Shown: positions 6,513 to 13,418 of the stretch, piece by piece
Layout: the number at the start of each line of letters is the position of its first letter
Numbering within the stretch: position 1 is the stretch's first letter
Source: UBA1049 sp964522305
GTDB lineage: Bacteria > Bacillota > Clostridia > Oscillospirales > CAG-382
Length of the DNA: 14,482 bases
Reading direction: 5' to 3'
NCBI GenBank assembly: GCA_964522305.1
Contig: CAZFVM010000024.1
Coordinates: 1-14,482 of the forward strand
The notes under the pieces: model-generated
The model's input: the letters and a program-made list of their open reading frames with translations, nothing else
Databases searched by the model: none
Told to the model about the DNA's origin: nothing
Made by a program: the position numbers and the translations under genes

Positions 6513-7955
6513 TTATTTTTGACGGATAAGGGAGGTGATATAGTTCCTTGAGGTGCCTGCCAGGGCAAAGGCGCTAAACTCAAAGCACACATCGGTAATC
6601 CCCATGGTATCTATAAAGCTCTTTGCGTTGAGCTTGAAGTATCTGTAATCTGCGATTATGACCTCATCAAAAGACGAGATTAAGAAGGGCGCCAGCGCGT
6701 TGCCATAGCTGTCTTTAAACAACAACAGCTTCCTGCCCGTCCCCACATTGGTTGTGATATGGGTGGTATAAGAATCCCCGTTGATAAACTTGGAGTAGGA
6801 TTTGCTCGAGGCAAACAAAGAGCCGGACTTGGGGTTTTTAAAGTAGTCCCTGGAGTAGTAGTTGAGGGTATACTCGGTAGAGGGTACATACCAGGTAAAG
6901 GTCTCGGGGTTGTTCTTTATGACCGGGTCTTGGGAGTACTTGTACATGGTACCCACAAACCCGTCAAAACTCTCTTTGGTAAAAGTGGACAGGTCTGCAA
7001 AGGGCAGCCCCGCCAACTCGGCAAAAGCCTCGGCGCAATAATACGCTCCCAGTGCCTGCCAGTGGTGGTCGGTGCGGGAATAGATATATTCGTCCACATG
7101 GGGCGCGAGGGCTGCCAGGGTATCCACATATCCCACATTTACCAGCTTGTCTCGCATCCCCTCAAGGCATGACTTGTGGTTGGCTATCGACTTGGGGTAT
7201 TTCGCCGGAGCATAGAAGGCAGACGCGTTGGGAGCGGCTAAGATGTATACATTCACATCCCCCACCGCAGCCTTAAACTCGTTTAGCTTTGCTGCGGTGT
7301 TTTCTCCCGATACTTTGGTACCGCCAAACTGCTCCATCGCCCGGGTTCCGTCTATTATTATTCCGTTGGAGATATACGCCTCTTTGCCACTCGAGGGCTG
7401 GGAGCTGTCGTCCGAGTCATCCGGCTTTGGCTTGCTGTCGTCAGGGTCGGTACTTGTCCCTTTCTTTATATCGACCACCGCTTTTTGGTGGGAGACAGTC
7501 AGCACACTGACACCGTCCGGGGCGTTGACAACTATGTCAAACTCGGCTTTTCCCGCCTTTTTGCCCTCGGATACATCCGCCGTCGCCTCTATATCCAGCA
7601 CCTTGATACTTGCCATCGCCTCTTTTGTACCGACCAAGGTCACATCGATGGTCAGGGGAGCAGAGGACTCAACATACAGCCCCAAAGACTCCAATCTGTC
7701 ATCACCAAGCAAAAACACCGGGACTTGGGAGAACTTCTTCTCTATATATTCTGCTTTCGACTCCTCCGGTTCAGACTCTGAGGCAGACTCCGATGAATTG
7801 TCGGAGCCGGATTCGTGACTAATATTATTATGGTTGTCTGATATATCGGACCCACCCGCCGAGGAGGTGTCGGGGCTGTCCCCCGGTATCAGTCCACAGG
7901 ATGTTGTTGTCAAGCATATCAGTATCAAGAATATAAGTAGCTTTGTGGTTTTCAT
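6513..7955 (-). CDS. Lipoprotein with YbbR-like and DHHW (AlgX/SGNH-like) domains
   Basis: Exported protein of 480 residues. A signal peptide ends in LTTTSC with Cys20 as the likely lipid anchor, though -3 is Thr rather than Leu. Then come a Ser/Asp/Glu-rich linker (21-70), a YbbR-like domain (about 75-165, with VPVFLLG, VTLVGTKEAMASIKVLDIEA and APDGVSV), a second Asp/Ser/Pro linker (166-190) and a DHHW domain (about 195-480). The last carries RTDHHW (Asp296, His297, His298) and KDSYGN (Ser416). DHHW proteins resemble AlgJ/AlgX/DltD-type SGNH-fold proteins that act on surface polymers. The DHHW domain is clearly paralogous to that of the preceding gene. The ATG is two bases after the preceding stop, with only a weak ribosome binding site, so translation is probably coupled. 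YbbR plus DHHW is an unusual combination as far as I know; the YbbR call is by pattern only. Confidence 0.85.
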   Translation of the reverse strand: MKTTKLLIFLILICLTTTSCGLIPGDSPDTSSAGGSDISDNHNNISHESGSDNSSESASESEPEESKAEYIEKKFSQVPVFLLGDDRLESLGLYVESSAPLTIDVTLVGTKEAMASIKVLDIEATADVSEGKKAGKAEFDIVVNAPDGVSVLTVSHQKAVVDIKKGTSTDPDDSKPKPDDSDDSSQPSSGKEAYISNGIIIDGTRAMEQFGGTKVSGENTAAKLNEFKAAVGDVNVYILAAPNASAFYAPAKYPKSIANHKSCLEGMRDKLVNVGYVDTLAALAPHVDEYIYSRTDHHWQALGAYYCAEAFAELAGLPFADLSTFTKESFDGFVGTMYKYSQDPVIKNNPETFTWYVPSTEYTLNYYSRDYFKNPKSGSLFASSKSYSKFINGDSYTTHITTNVGTGRKLLLFKDSYGNALAPFLISSFDEVIIADYRYFKLNAKSFIDTMGITDVCFEFSAFALAGTSRNYITSLIRQK

Positions 7956-7957
7956 AT

Positions 7958-9295
7958 TTACCCCATCAATCCTTTGAGTTTGTTAATATAGTTGCCCCCC
8001 ACCGCCGAAAAAGCCACCTCGGCAAAGAGCACATCGGTCACTCCTAAGGCTAAGACCGTGTCAAACAAGTTTAGCCTAAAGTCTCGGGCATCGACTATGT
8101 ATATGGTCTGGAACGAGTCTACAAGATAAGGGGCGAGGACATTGCCGTAGCTGTCTTTGACCAACAGCAGGGTCCTGCCGTTCTTGCAACTATCGGACTC
8201 AACCTTTGTGGCAAACTTATCTCCGTTTAGGAATGTAGAGTACCAGCTGCTCTTTTTGTCCTCGGGTATGCTCCAGAACATGCTGTCTTTGACCCTCGGG
8301 TTTTGCAGGCTGTGGTCGTAGAAGGTCGCCTTGTAAGTCGAGGGAGGTATATAGCTTACCATATCTTCCGGGTTGTTTAGCAGTTTTTGGTTGTAGTCCG
8401 AGTACTTGTATAGCGTCCCCACATACCCGGGTCTGCGGATTTCTTCGTATTGGGACAGATCGGTAAAGGGCACCCCCGCTTCTTTGGCAAAGACCTTGGT
8501 GGCATAATATCCGCCCAGTGCGGTCCAATGATGGTCGGTACGGAAGAATATTTCTTCTTTTGCGTGCTCCTTTAGTATATCATAAACATCCACAATCTTG
8601 ACCTTGTCAGAAAGGTTGGAATGTATGTTTTGCATGTTGTCAAAGCAACGGTCGGCGAGATGGGAGTACTTCTGGGACTGACCGAGATAATAGGCAGAGG
8701 CTTTGGGGATTACCATCGAGTACACATTCACCCCCGGGTCTACATTGTCGGCAAAGTAATTAAGCGTCTCGGCAAAGACCACCCCGTTTTTGAGGTTGCC
8801 GTAGAAGATTTCCATCCCTCGAGTGCCGATAATAACTATAGAGCCCGACAGCTCCACCGGTGGGTCTTTGTCCGGCTCGATGCCGTCTATATCCTCGGAC
8901 TGCTCGGTATCGGGGTCAGAGGTTTCGTCCCTCGAGTCCTCATCCGAGGTCTCGGGCGGGGTTGACTCTTCCGGCTCCCAATCCGGCTGTTCCAAGCTGT
9001 CGTCCGGGATATCCGGCCCGACAACAATCTCGTCTTCAAATATACCGTACAAGCCCTTAAGCTTGGAATTAATATCTACAAATCTATCCCGTCCGGGTAC
9101 CGTGTCGGTAAAATACCCGACAATCCCGGAGGTATATTTGCCGGACTTTAGCTCCTCGAGGGAGAACTCCGGCAACGGCTTTAATGTGCTGTAGTCCGAC
9201 TCGGTTGTCCGCTCAAAGAACACGGTAAAGACGAACATAAATACAAAGATGAGTATCAGCACCAGGGCGAGGAACATCTTGGCAAGTCTCAACAT
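7958..9295 (-). CDS. Membrane-anchored DHHW family (AlgX/SGNH-like) protein
   Basis: Protein of 445 residues with an uncleaved N-terminal membrane helix (7-27), so the body faces outward. Residues 35-85 match the family's N-terminal signature (STLKPLPEFSLEEL, then YFTDTVPGRDRF). A strongly acidic, Ser/Thr/Pro-rich linker (about 96-148) probably spans the wall. The DHHW domain (about 150-445) has IIGTRGMEIF, FRTDHHWTALGGYY (Asp254, His255, His256) and KDSYGN (Ser382). DltD and AlgX/AlgJ relatives hand acyl groups from an MBOAT protein to a polymer. AGGAG, overlapping the stop of the MBOAT gene, lies about seven bases before the ATG. The next gene encodes a paralogous domain on a lipid anchor, suggesting a two-protein extracellular module. 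The exact reaction is inferred. Confidence 0.9.
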   Translation of the reverse strand: MLRLAKMFLALVLILIFVFMFVFTVFFERTTESDYSTLKPLPEFSLEELKSGKYTSGIVGYFTDTVPGRDRFVDINSKLKGLYGIFEDEIVVGPDIPDDSLEQPDWEPEESTPPETSDEDSRDETSDPDTEQSEDIDGIEPDKDPPVELSGSIVIIGTRGMEIFYGNLKNGVVFAETLNYFADNVDPGVNVYSMVIPKASAYYLGQSQKYSHLADRCFDNMQNIHSNLSDKVKIVDVYDILKEHAKEEIFFRTDHHWTALGGYYATKVFAKEAGVPFTDLSQYEEIRRPGYVGTLYKYSDYNQKLLNNPEDMVSYIPPSTYKATFYDHSLQNPRVKDSMFWSIPEDKKSSWYSTFLNGDKFATKVESDSCKNGRTLLLVKDSYGNVLAPYLVDSFQTIYIVDARDFRLNLFDTVLALGVTDVLFAEVAFSAVGGNYINKLKGLMG

Positions 9296-9304
9296 ATTTT
9301 ACTC

Positions 9305-10717
9305 CTAAAAAGTTGCGTACAAGAATAGGTTGTTTGAGCTTTGGGTGGCTACGAGCAACACGGTATCTACAAAGATCATTGCCACCGCAGCCCCTGCCTG
9401 CAGCAAAACCGCGATTGACTTTATGCGGTCCGACATTTTTGATATTGCGGATTTTATTGCGGGCAATATCGGCAGGGTAAAGACCAATGCCGCTATCAAT
9501 ACAAACAGATAGTTTAAGAACACGGTCACCGTGGAGTCGTCTATCAGCACATTGCCGTTGGCGCCGACAAGGTTCTTAAAGAAGTTACCAAGGTCGCCCA
9601 AGTTCTCAAACCTAAAGATACCAAACCCCAAGACAATAACCAGCTTGCTGTATATATGCAGGACAGGGGTGGGTATCTTCCGCATCCGCTTTTTGCCCAT
9701 CAGGGTCTCGACAAAGATAAACAAGCCGAAGTACAGCCCCCAGATTACATAGTTCCAGCTGGCACCGTGCCACAGCCCGGTGGTAAACCAGACCAACAAC
9801 AAAGAAAAGAAGGGGCGACGCTTGCCAAAGATGGGCAAATAAAACAAATAATCCCTAAAGAAAGAGCCCAACGAAATATGCCAGCGTTGCCAAAACTCGG
9901 ATATAGTGCGGCAAACAAAGGGATAATTGAAGTTCTCGTCAAACCCAAAGCCAAACACCCTGCCCAGCCCTATGGCGATATCCGAATACCCCGAGAAGTC
10001 GAAGTACATCTGCAACGAGTATGCGAGCACCCCGAGCCAAGTGCCTGCCACCGATGATTGGGATATGGTGTCGCCAAACGCACCGGAAGCCAGCAGCCCC
10101 AGGTTGTTGGCAAGAAGCATCTTCTTTGTAAGCCCCGTGATTATCCGCATCCCCCCCTCGGTCAGGTCGTCCAAGGTGGTCTTGCGGTCTGTCAATTGGC
10201 TCTCTATTGTACGGTATCTGACTATGGGTCCGGCAACCACCGCCGGGAACAAAGAGACAAACAAAAGCAGGTTAAAGAAGCTCTTCTGCAGCTTTACCTC
10301 CCCCCAATACAGGTCAACCATATATGAGATTATCCTAAAGGTAAAGAAGCTGACCCCCAGCAAGAACCCTAAGTTTTGGGCAGGGATTGAGGCAGAGAAC
10401 AGGCTGTTTATGTTTTCGATGACAAAATCCGTGTATTTAAACACCCCCAGCATCCCGATGTTAAACACCAAGGACAACCCCAAGAGCCACCTGCCCGCCT
10501 TTGTTTCCCCCTGCTTTGCCAAGGGTATCGAGATAAGGTAATTGACAAGAGCGGATAAGACCAAGAACACTATCCGCACCGGCTCACCCCAGGCATAAAA
10601 GAGCAAAGAAAAAACAAGCAGCACAAAGTTCTTTTGCTTTGTGCTTTTGGCAACAAAATATATTACCCCGCACAAAGGCAGGAACACATATAGAAAGAAG
10701 ATGTCGGCAAAGTTCAT
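9305..10717 (-). CDS. MBOAT family membrane-bound O-acyltransferase (DltB/AlgI-like)
   Basis: Integral membrane protein of 470 residues with about ten or more hydrophobic helices. Family marks in order: YFDFSGYSDIAIGLGRVFGF (238-257), NYPFVCRTISEFWQRWHISL (264-283, with His280) and LWHGASWNYVIWG (315-327) with the invariant His317. This is the DltB/AlgI branch, which moves an acyl group from a cytoplasmic donor through the membrane to an extracellular partner. The length is usual (AlgI about 520, DltB about 400). It is the first gene of the operon, behind a strong promoter at 10810-10839; GGAG lies before the ATG. The carrier protein gene in the same operon favours thioester-ACP as the donor, as in the Dlt system, over acetyl-CoA as in alginate acetylation. 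Confidence 0.95.
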   Translation of the reverse strand: MNFADIFFLYVFLPLCGVIYFVAKSTKQKNFVLLVFSLLFYAWGEPVRIVFLVLSALVNYLISIPLAKQGETKAGRWLLGLSLVFNIGMLGVFKYTDFVIENINSLFSASIPAQNLGFLLGVSFFTFRIISYMVDLYWGEVKLQKSFFNLLLFVSLFPAVVAGPIVRYRTIESQLTDRKTTLDDLTEGGMRIITGLTKKMLLANNLGLLASGAFGDTISQSSVAGTWLGVLAYSLQMYFDFSGYSDIAIGLGRVFGFGFDENFNYPFVCRTISEFWQRWHISLGSFFRDYLFYLPIFGKRRPFFSLLLVWFTTGLWHGASWNYVIWGLYFGLFIFVETLMGKKRMRKIPTPVLHIYSKLVIVLGFGIFRFENLGDLGNFFKNLVGANGNVLIDDSTVTVFLNYLFVLIAALVFTLPILPAIKSAISKMSDRIKSIAVLLQAGAAVAMIFVDTVLLVATQSSNNLFLYATF

Positions 10718-10757
10718 ACATAAGCTCCGTTGAATATTACGAATATTGCAAGCATAG

Positions 10758-10805
10758 GGGATAGACTATTAGAGTTAATACTTGCCCATGTTTTGTGCCT
10801 ATCCC
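10758..10805. repeat. Spaced 7-bp inverted repeat in the operon leader
   Basis: GGGATAG (10758-10764) and its complement CTATCCC (10799-10805) flank 34 bases within the first part of the MBOAT transcript. It could form a long-range hairpin or be two half-sites for a regulator; chance cannot be excluded. Confidence 0.25.
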
Positions 10806-10809
10806 ACCT

Positions 10810-10839
10810 ATTATACATCTAATACCGCTGTTGCGTCAA
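10810..10839 (-). promoter_or_regulatory. Sigma-A promoter of the MBOAT/DHHW/FkbH/ACP operon
   Basis: On the minus strand TTGACG (10839-10834), an 18-base spacer and a perfect TATAAT (10815-10810) form a strong housekeeping promoter. The start would be near 10803, giving a leader of about 85 bases. No ECF-type box is seen here, so the operon is probably not controlled directly by the sigma factor encoded at 2594-3154. Confidence 0.65.
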
Positions 10840-10904
10840 CCGGGTTGTAAGATTGATTGCAAATAACTTTTAATTATGTGTGGTTGCTTTGGCTTGACTT
10901 ATTC

Positions 10905-10932
10905 GGGACAATACAATAGACTGTACTATAAT
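10905..10932 (+). promoter_or_regulatory. Promoter of the histidine phosphatase gene
   Basis: A perfect TATAAT at 10927-10932 lies 16 bases after GGGACA (10905-10910), a partial -35. An alternative is TTGACT (10894-10899) with TAGACT (10917-10922). Both point right, back to back with the acyl-transfer operon promoter. The 264-base divergent region contains nothing else but these signals and a spaced repeat. Confidence 0.5.
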
Positions 10933-10981
10933 ATATATTGCAACAAATAATGCCCAAATTGGCAAAAAAAGAGAGGTATTT

Positions 10982-11647
10982 ATGAGACTGCTTATCATCA
11001 GACACGGAGACCCAAACTATGCCTTGGACGCCCTCACCGATTATGGCAAGGTTCAGGCAGACGCATTGTCAAAAGTCATGAAGGATTTGCCCATAGACAA
11101 GATATACTCCTCCACCATGGGACGGGCGAAAGAGACTGCCTCCTATACTGCAAAGGCGCTCGACATGCCGGTAACCACCCTTCACTGGACACGGGAGATT
11201 CACTTGCCCGGAGTGTTTGACGAGGATAGGGGACAGGATGTAGCGGTCTGGAACTTGCCTCCCTGGCGTCTCAAGGCTACCGAGTCCCACCCCGAGGGTT
11301 GGTACAACGCCCCCGAGCTCAGCCCACCTACGGCAGAAAACGTACTCAATGAGATTACCGAGGGTTGGCAGGAGTTCTTGAACGACTACGGGATACAAAA
11401 ACAAGACGGAATATATGTTTCTACCCGGGATTTGCCCACCGGCAACACACTGTTGTTTTGTCATCATGGGTTTGGTCTGGCGTTACTTTCTGTTATATTA
11501 GAGCTGCCCTTCACCTTTATGTGGCGTAACTTCGACTTGCATACAACCTCGGTGACCACCATAGACTTCCAGCTGTACAAAGATAAGGTAAACTTCCGCA
11601 TCAAGGAAGTAGGAGCGACAGGTCATCTCCATGGACTCAAGAGATAA
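10982..11647 (+). CDS. Histidine phosphatase family protein (phosphoglycerate mutase-like)
   Basis: Cytoplasmic protein of 221 residues of histidine phosphatase clade 1. LLIIRHGD (3-10) holds the phosphorylated His8 and Arg7, SSTMGRAKETA (43-53) the usual second basic site, and LLFCHHGFG (157-165) the second catalytic histidine. The family text is normally RHGE/RHGQ and SHGG, so this is a divergent member with RHGD and CHHG. The middle (about 70-150) is Pro/Trp-rich and should set substrate choice. The start ATG has a modest GAGAGG upstream. It is transcribed away from the acyl-transfer operon from a shared intergenic region. The substrate cannot be read from sequence; mutases, sugar-phosphate phosphatases and signalling phosphatases are all possible. 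The length fits a phosphatase better than a full mutase. Confidence 0.85.
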   Translation: MRLLIIRHGDPNYALDALTDYGKVQADALSKVMKDLPIDKIYSSTMGRAKETASYTAKALDMPVTTLHWTREIHLPGVFDEDRGQDVAVWNLPPWRLKATESHPEGWYNAPELSPPTAENVLNEITEGWQEFLNDYGIQKQDGIYVSTRDLPTGNTLLFCHHGFGLALLSVILELPFTFMWRNFDLHTTSVTTIDFQLYKDKVNFRIKEVGATGHLHGLKR

Positions 11648-11674
11648 GCCATCGACACAGAGCAAAATACAGTT

Positions 11675-11688
11675 TGTTGTATACAACA
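11675..11688. promoter_or_regulatory. Perfect 14-bp palindrome, candidate operator
   Basis: TGTTGTATACAACA is a perfect dyad lying between the phosphatase stop and the small membrane-peptide gene, about 70 bases before that start. There is no T-run after it, so an operator is more likely than a terminator. The regulator is unknown. Confidence 0.35.
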
Positions 11689-11756
11689 GATTATATTAAA
11701 TAAAAGAACATGCCGGAAATATAGACCGAACTATTAATAGTGAAAGGACGTTAATT

Positions 11757-11915
11757 ATGAAAATGGCTATAATAGGCAGCGCCTTATTTTTGGGCGGAAT
11801 CATGTTAGTTTGTGCAAGTTTTTTACCAGATGCTAATGGAATTACATTAGGATTAGGTTTTGTATTTGGCTTATGGGGATTAATGATTTTGTTGAAAGAA
11901 TCGTTTAATAAGTAG
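11757..11915 (+). CDS. Small two-helix membrane protein (52 residues)
   Basis: A 52-residue ORF that starts MKMAIIGSALFLGGIMLVCA and ends LLKESFNK. It has two hydrophobic helices (about 4-21 and 29-46) joined by a short polar turn (LPDANG), with Lys at the tail. AAAGGA lies eight bases before the ATG, and the perfect hairpin at 11972-11999 follows, so it has proper gene signals despite its size. I do not recognise a family. A small integral membrane peptide of this form could be a regulator or stabiliser of a larger membrane protein, but nothing here shows a partner. It looks more AT-rich than the phosphatase gene before it. Confidence 0.6.
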   Translation: MKMAIIGSALFLGGIMLVCASFLPDANGITLGLGFVFGLWGLMILLKESFNK

Positions 11916-11971
11916 ATTGTATCTGCATGCAGAATATATTTAATTATATACATCATATCCAAGCACGAAAT

Positions 11972-11999
11972 AAGCGTATCAAGTTAACTTGATACGCTT
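11972..11999. terminator. Perfect 14-bp-arm hairpin between convergent genes
   Basis: AAGCGTATCAAGTT (11972-11985) is followed at once by its exact complement (11986-11999), then TTTAG and a T-rich stretch (12010-12029). It lies between the plus-strand small membrane-protein gene and the minus-strand regulator gene, so it likely ends the former and may end both. Confidence 0.65.
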
Positions 12000-12037
12000 T
12001 TAGTTATGCGTTTTTCTTTTGCTTTATTTTTTATATC

Positions 12038-12688
12038 TTAACTATCATAGTATTCGATTGCTTCATTTACCAGCTTTTCAAATCGTTCTTGATGCTCCGG
12101 TACAACAGAAATGCCTTCAAGGCTTTCTCCGTTACGGTAATAATAACGGCTGATTGCTTCTGTAATACCCTGCATATCCAAGATTGTTTCATTGGCAATA
12201 GCGTCAGCTATCGTTCTGTTAAAATCGGTAAACCTCAGCCCGTTCTTTTCCTTTATGTTGTAAGGGCCTATTCGGTTGCCAAGCACAACTACACCGTTAA
12301 AGCGGGAAGCAGAATCATCACCATAAACCCATACAATATATTCGTCGCTTAGCCCTCCGAAGTAGCCTTGACACATCAGGGCTGAATCCAAGGCAAAAAC
12401 AACGGATTTACCGATACAATCGCGAACCGCCGTGAGCCAAGCAATAGCGCCAACATAATCACTTCTCTTTGGAAGGTTACTCTTTCGTACACTATGCTTT
12501 GGCAAGGTGGCTGTCCTTCGGTTGACAAGGTCTGCTTGTGTGCGGTCTTTCAGCAGATTCATAATGTATATAGGCGGCTTACGCACACCGGCTTCCCAAT
12601 TCTGAACTGTACGAAACGGAATATTATATCTCATAGCAAACTCGCTTTGTGTGTCGCCCAATTGTGTTCTCATCTCACGAATATTCAT
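12038..12688 (-). CDS. HTH DNA-binding regulator with unknown C-terminal domain
   Basis: Protein of 216 residues. An N-terminal XRE-like helix-turn-helix (about 1-50) reads MREMR-type helix 1, then DTQSEFAMRYNIPFRTVQNWEAGVRKPP, typical of HigA-like and orphan regulators. After a basic linker comes a domain (about 80-216) I do not recognise, rich in aromatic residues (DEYIVWVYGDD, ISRYYYRNGES) and with Glu-rich end helices. The start at 12688 is chosen over an in-frame ATG at 12715: GAGGTGA (12694-12700) is five bases before the later ATG, and the earlier ATG falls beside the -10 region. A -35/-10 pair lies just upstream with a dyad between, suggesting self-repression. No toxin-like partner gene is adjacent on either side. 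Confidence 0.8.
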   Translation of the reverse strand: MNIREMRTQLGDTQSEFAMRYNIPFRTVQNWEAGVRKPPIYIMNLLKDRTQADLVNRRTATLPKHSVRKSNLPKRSDYVGAIAWLTAVRDCIGKSVVFALDSALMCQGYFGGLSDEYIVWVYGDDSASRFNGVVVLGNRIGPYNIKEKNGLRFTDFNRTIADAIANETILDMQGITEAISRYYYRNGESLEGISVVPEHQERFEKLVNEAIEYYDS

Positions 12689-12706
12689 ATATATCACCTC
12701 ACTAAT

Positions 12707-12735
12707 ATAATACACTCAATGGGTGTATCTATCAA
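12707..12735 (-). promoter_or_regulatory. Promoter of the HTH regulator with dyad in the spacer
   Basis: On the minus strand TTGATA (12735-12730), a 17-base spacer and TATTAT (12712-12707) make a good sigma-A promoter. Between the two boxes, and touching the -10, is a 15-base imperfect palindrome ACACCCATTGAGTGT (12726-12712; six of seven arm pairs match around the centre), ideally placed for repression by the gene's own HTH product. Confidence 0.55.
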
Positions 12736-12780
12736 TAGTGTTCTCAAAAATTCAAATACTATTCAGAAATCGGGAATGGG

Positions 12781-12870
12781 GTATTAGGAGCAACGCACCT
12801 AAAGAGTGAATCAGCAAAGCCGCTGGTTCTGAGCGGAACTTGCCGTACAAGTTCCCTGCTTGTTACAGTA
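12781..12870. other. Structured non-coding block in a 451-base gene-free stretch
   Basis: The gap 12689-13139 has no supportable gene. Its left part is richer in G+C and packed with dyads: CCGCT/AGCGG (12820-12824 with 12832-12836), and GGAACTTG/CAAGTTCC (12835-12842 with 12848-12855), whose five-base loop reads CCGTA. Further short pairings surround them. The two hairpins share GG at 12835-12836, so they are alternatives or stack. It could be the end of an insertion element, a dispersed repeat or a small structured RNA. The rest (12870-13139) is AT-rich with one weak hairpin and nothing else I can name. Confidence 0.4.
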
Positions 12871-13139
12871 TAAGACACAGAAACGACAGTCACTGACAAA
12901 TATTTCTTCAAATTTAAAATGTGCACCCATTCTAAGGTTATGCTTGAATTTATTTCACAGCTATACAAAACTTTTTATGTGATTTCGTATAATAATAGCA
13001 ATAGGAAACTAAGTTTCTTTATCCTAAATATATTAATAGGTGTAACAATTTATGAATACTTTAAATACATTAAAGGATTTAAAGCTTGGCTAATGCAACT
13101 CAAAATCCCATGAATTCTTATTCTTTTGACAATTTTTTA

Positions 13140-13418
13140 CTAAGTAATTTCTTTAGGTAGAAAAATTACACCATTAGAGACATTGCCTTTTACTGAGTTT
13201 ATCAGTGCCTCTGTAATACAGTATGGTGCTTTGTCAATATGGCAGGATTTCAGGCAGAAGCTACATCTTTTAATCTTTTCTTTCTCTTTTTCTACGCGTC
13301 TGATAAAAGCATTTCGGATTACACATCCCGGCATTCCAACTGGGCTTTTGATGATTTCAATATCATCTTCTTCTGCATCAATATACGCTTGTTTAAATTC
13401 CGGTGCTGCATCAAGCAT
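13140..13418 (-). pseudogene. Remnant of a YrpB/FabK-type flavin oxidoreductase (nitronate monooxygenase family)
   Basis: A stretch of 92 codons corresponds to the C-terminal part of NAD(P)H-dependent flavin oxidoreductases of the nitronate monooxygenase/enoyl-ACP reductase II family. EFKQAYIDAEEDDIEIIKSP followed by VGMPGCVIRNAFI, the cysteine cluster CSFCLKSCHIDKAPYC and ITEALINSVKGNVSNG are family text as I recall it. The FMN-binding barrel that should precede it (over 200 residues) is absent, and the end diverges after NGVIF and stops early. The fragment begins at the very point where the SGNH hydrolase gene ends, with an 8-base overlap and no own ribosome binding site. It is therefore most likely a dead relic cut at a recombination junction near 13410. 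Confidence 0.65.

Noticed and set aside
7228..7818. Plus-strand ORF of 196 residues
   Set aside because: Antisense to the linker and YbbR-like part of the lipoprotein gene; low-complexity Ser-rich translation is the mirror of its acidic linkers.
9927..10541. Plus-strand ORF of 204 residues
   Set aside because: Antisense to the conserved core of the MBOAT gene; no ribosome binding site or recognisable domain.
4465..10717. Classical dlt D-alanylation operon
   Set aside because: There is no DltA adenylation enzyme; the loading gene is FkbH-like and the SGNH-type proteins belong to the DHHW family.
11916..12037. Attachment site or mobile-element end at the perfect palindrome
   Set aside because: Its place between convergent genes and the T-rich flank fit a terminator better; no matching copy is seen elsewhere in the window.
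12759..12968. Minus-strand ORF of 69 residues across the structured block
   Set aside because: No ribosome binding site, no domain, and its composition comes from the dyads it crosses; a translated repeat is more likely than a protein.
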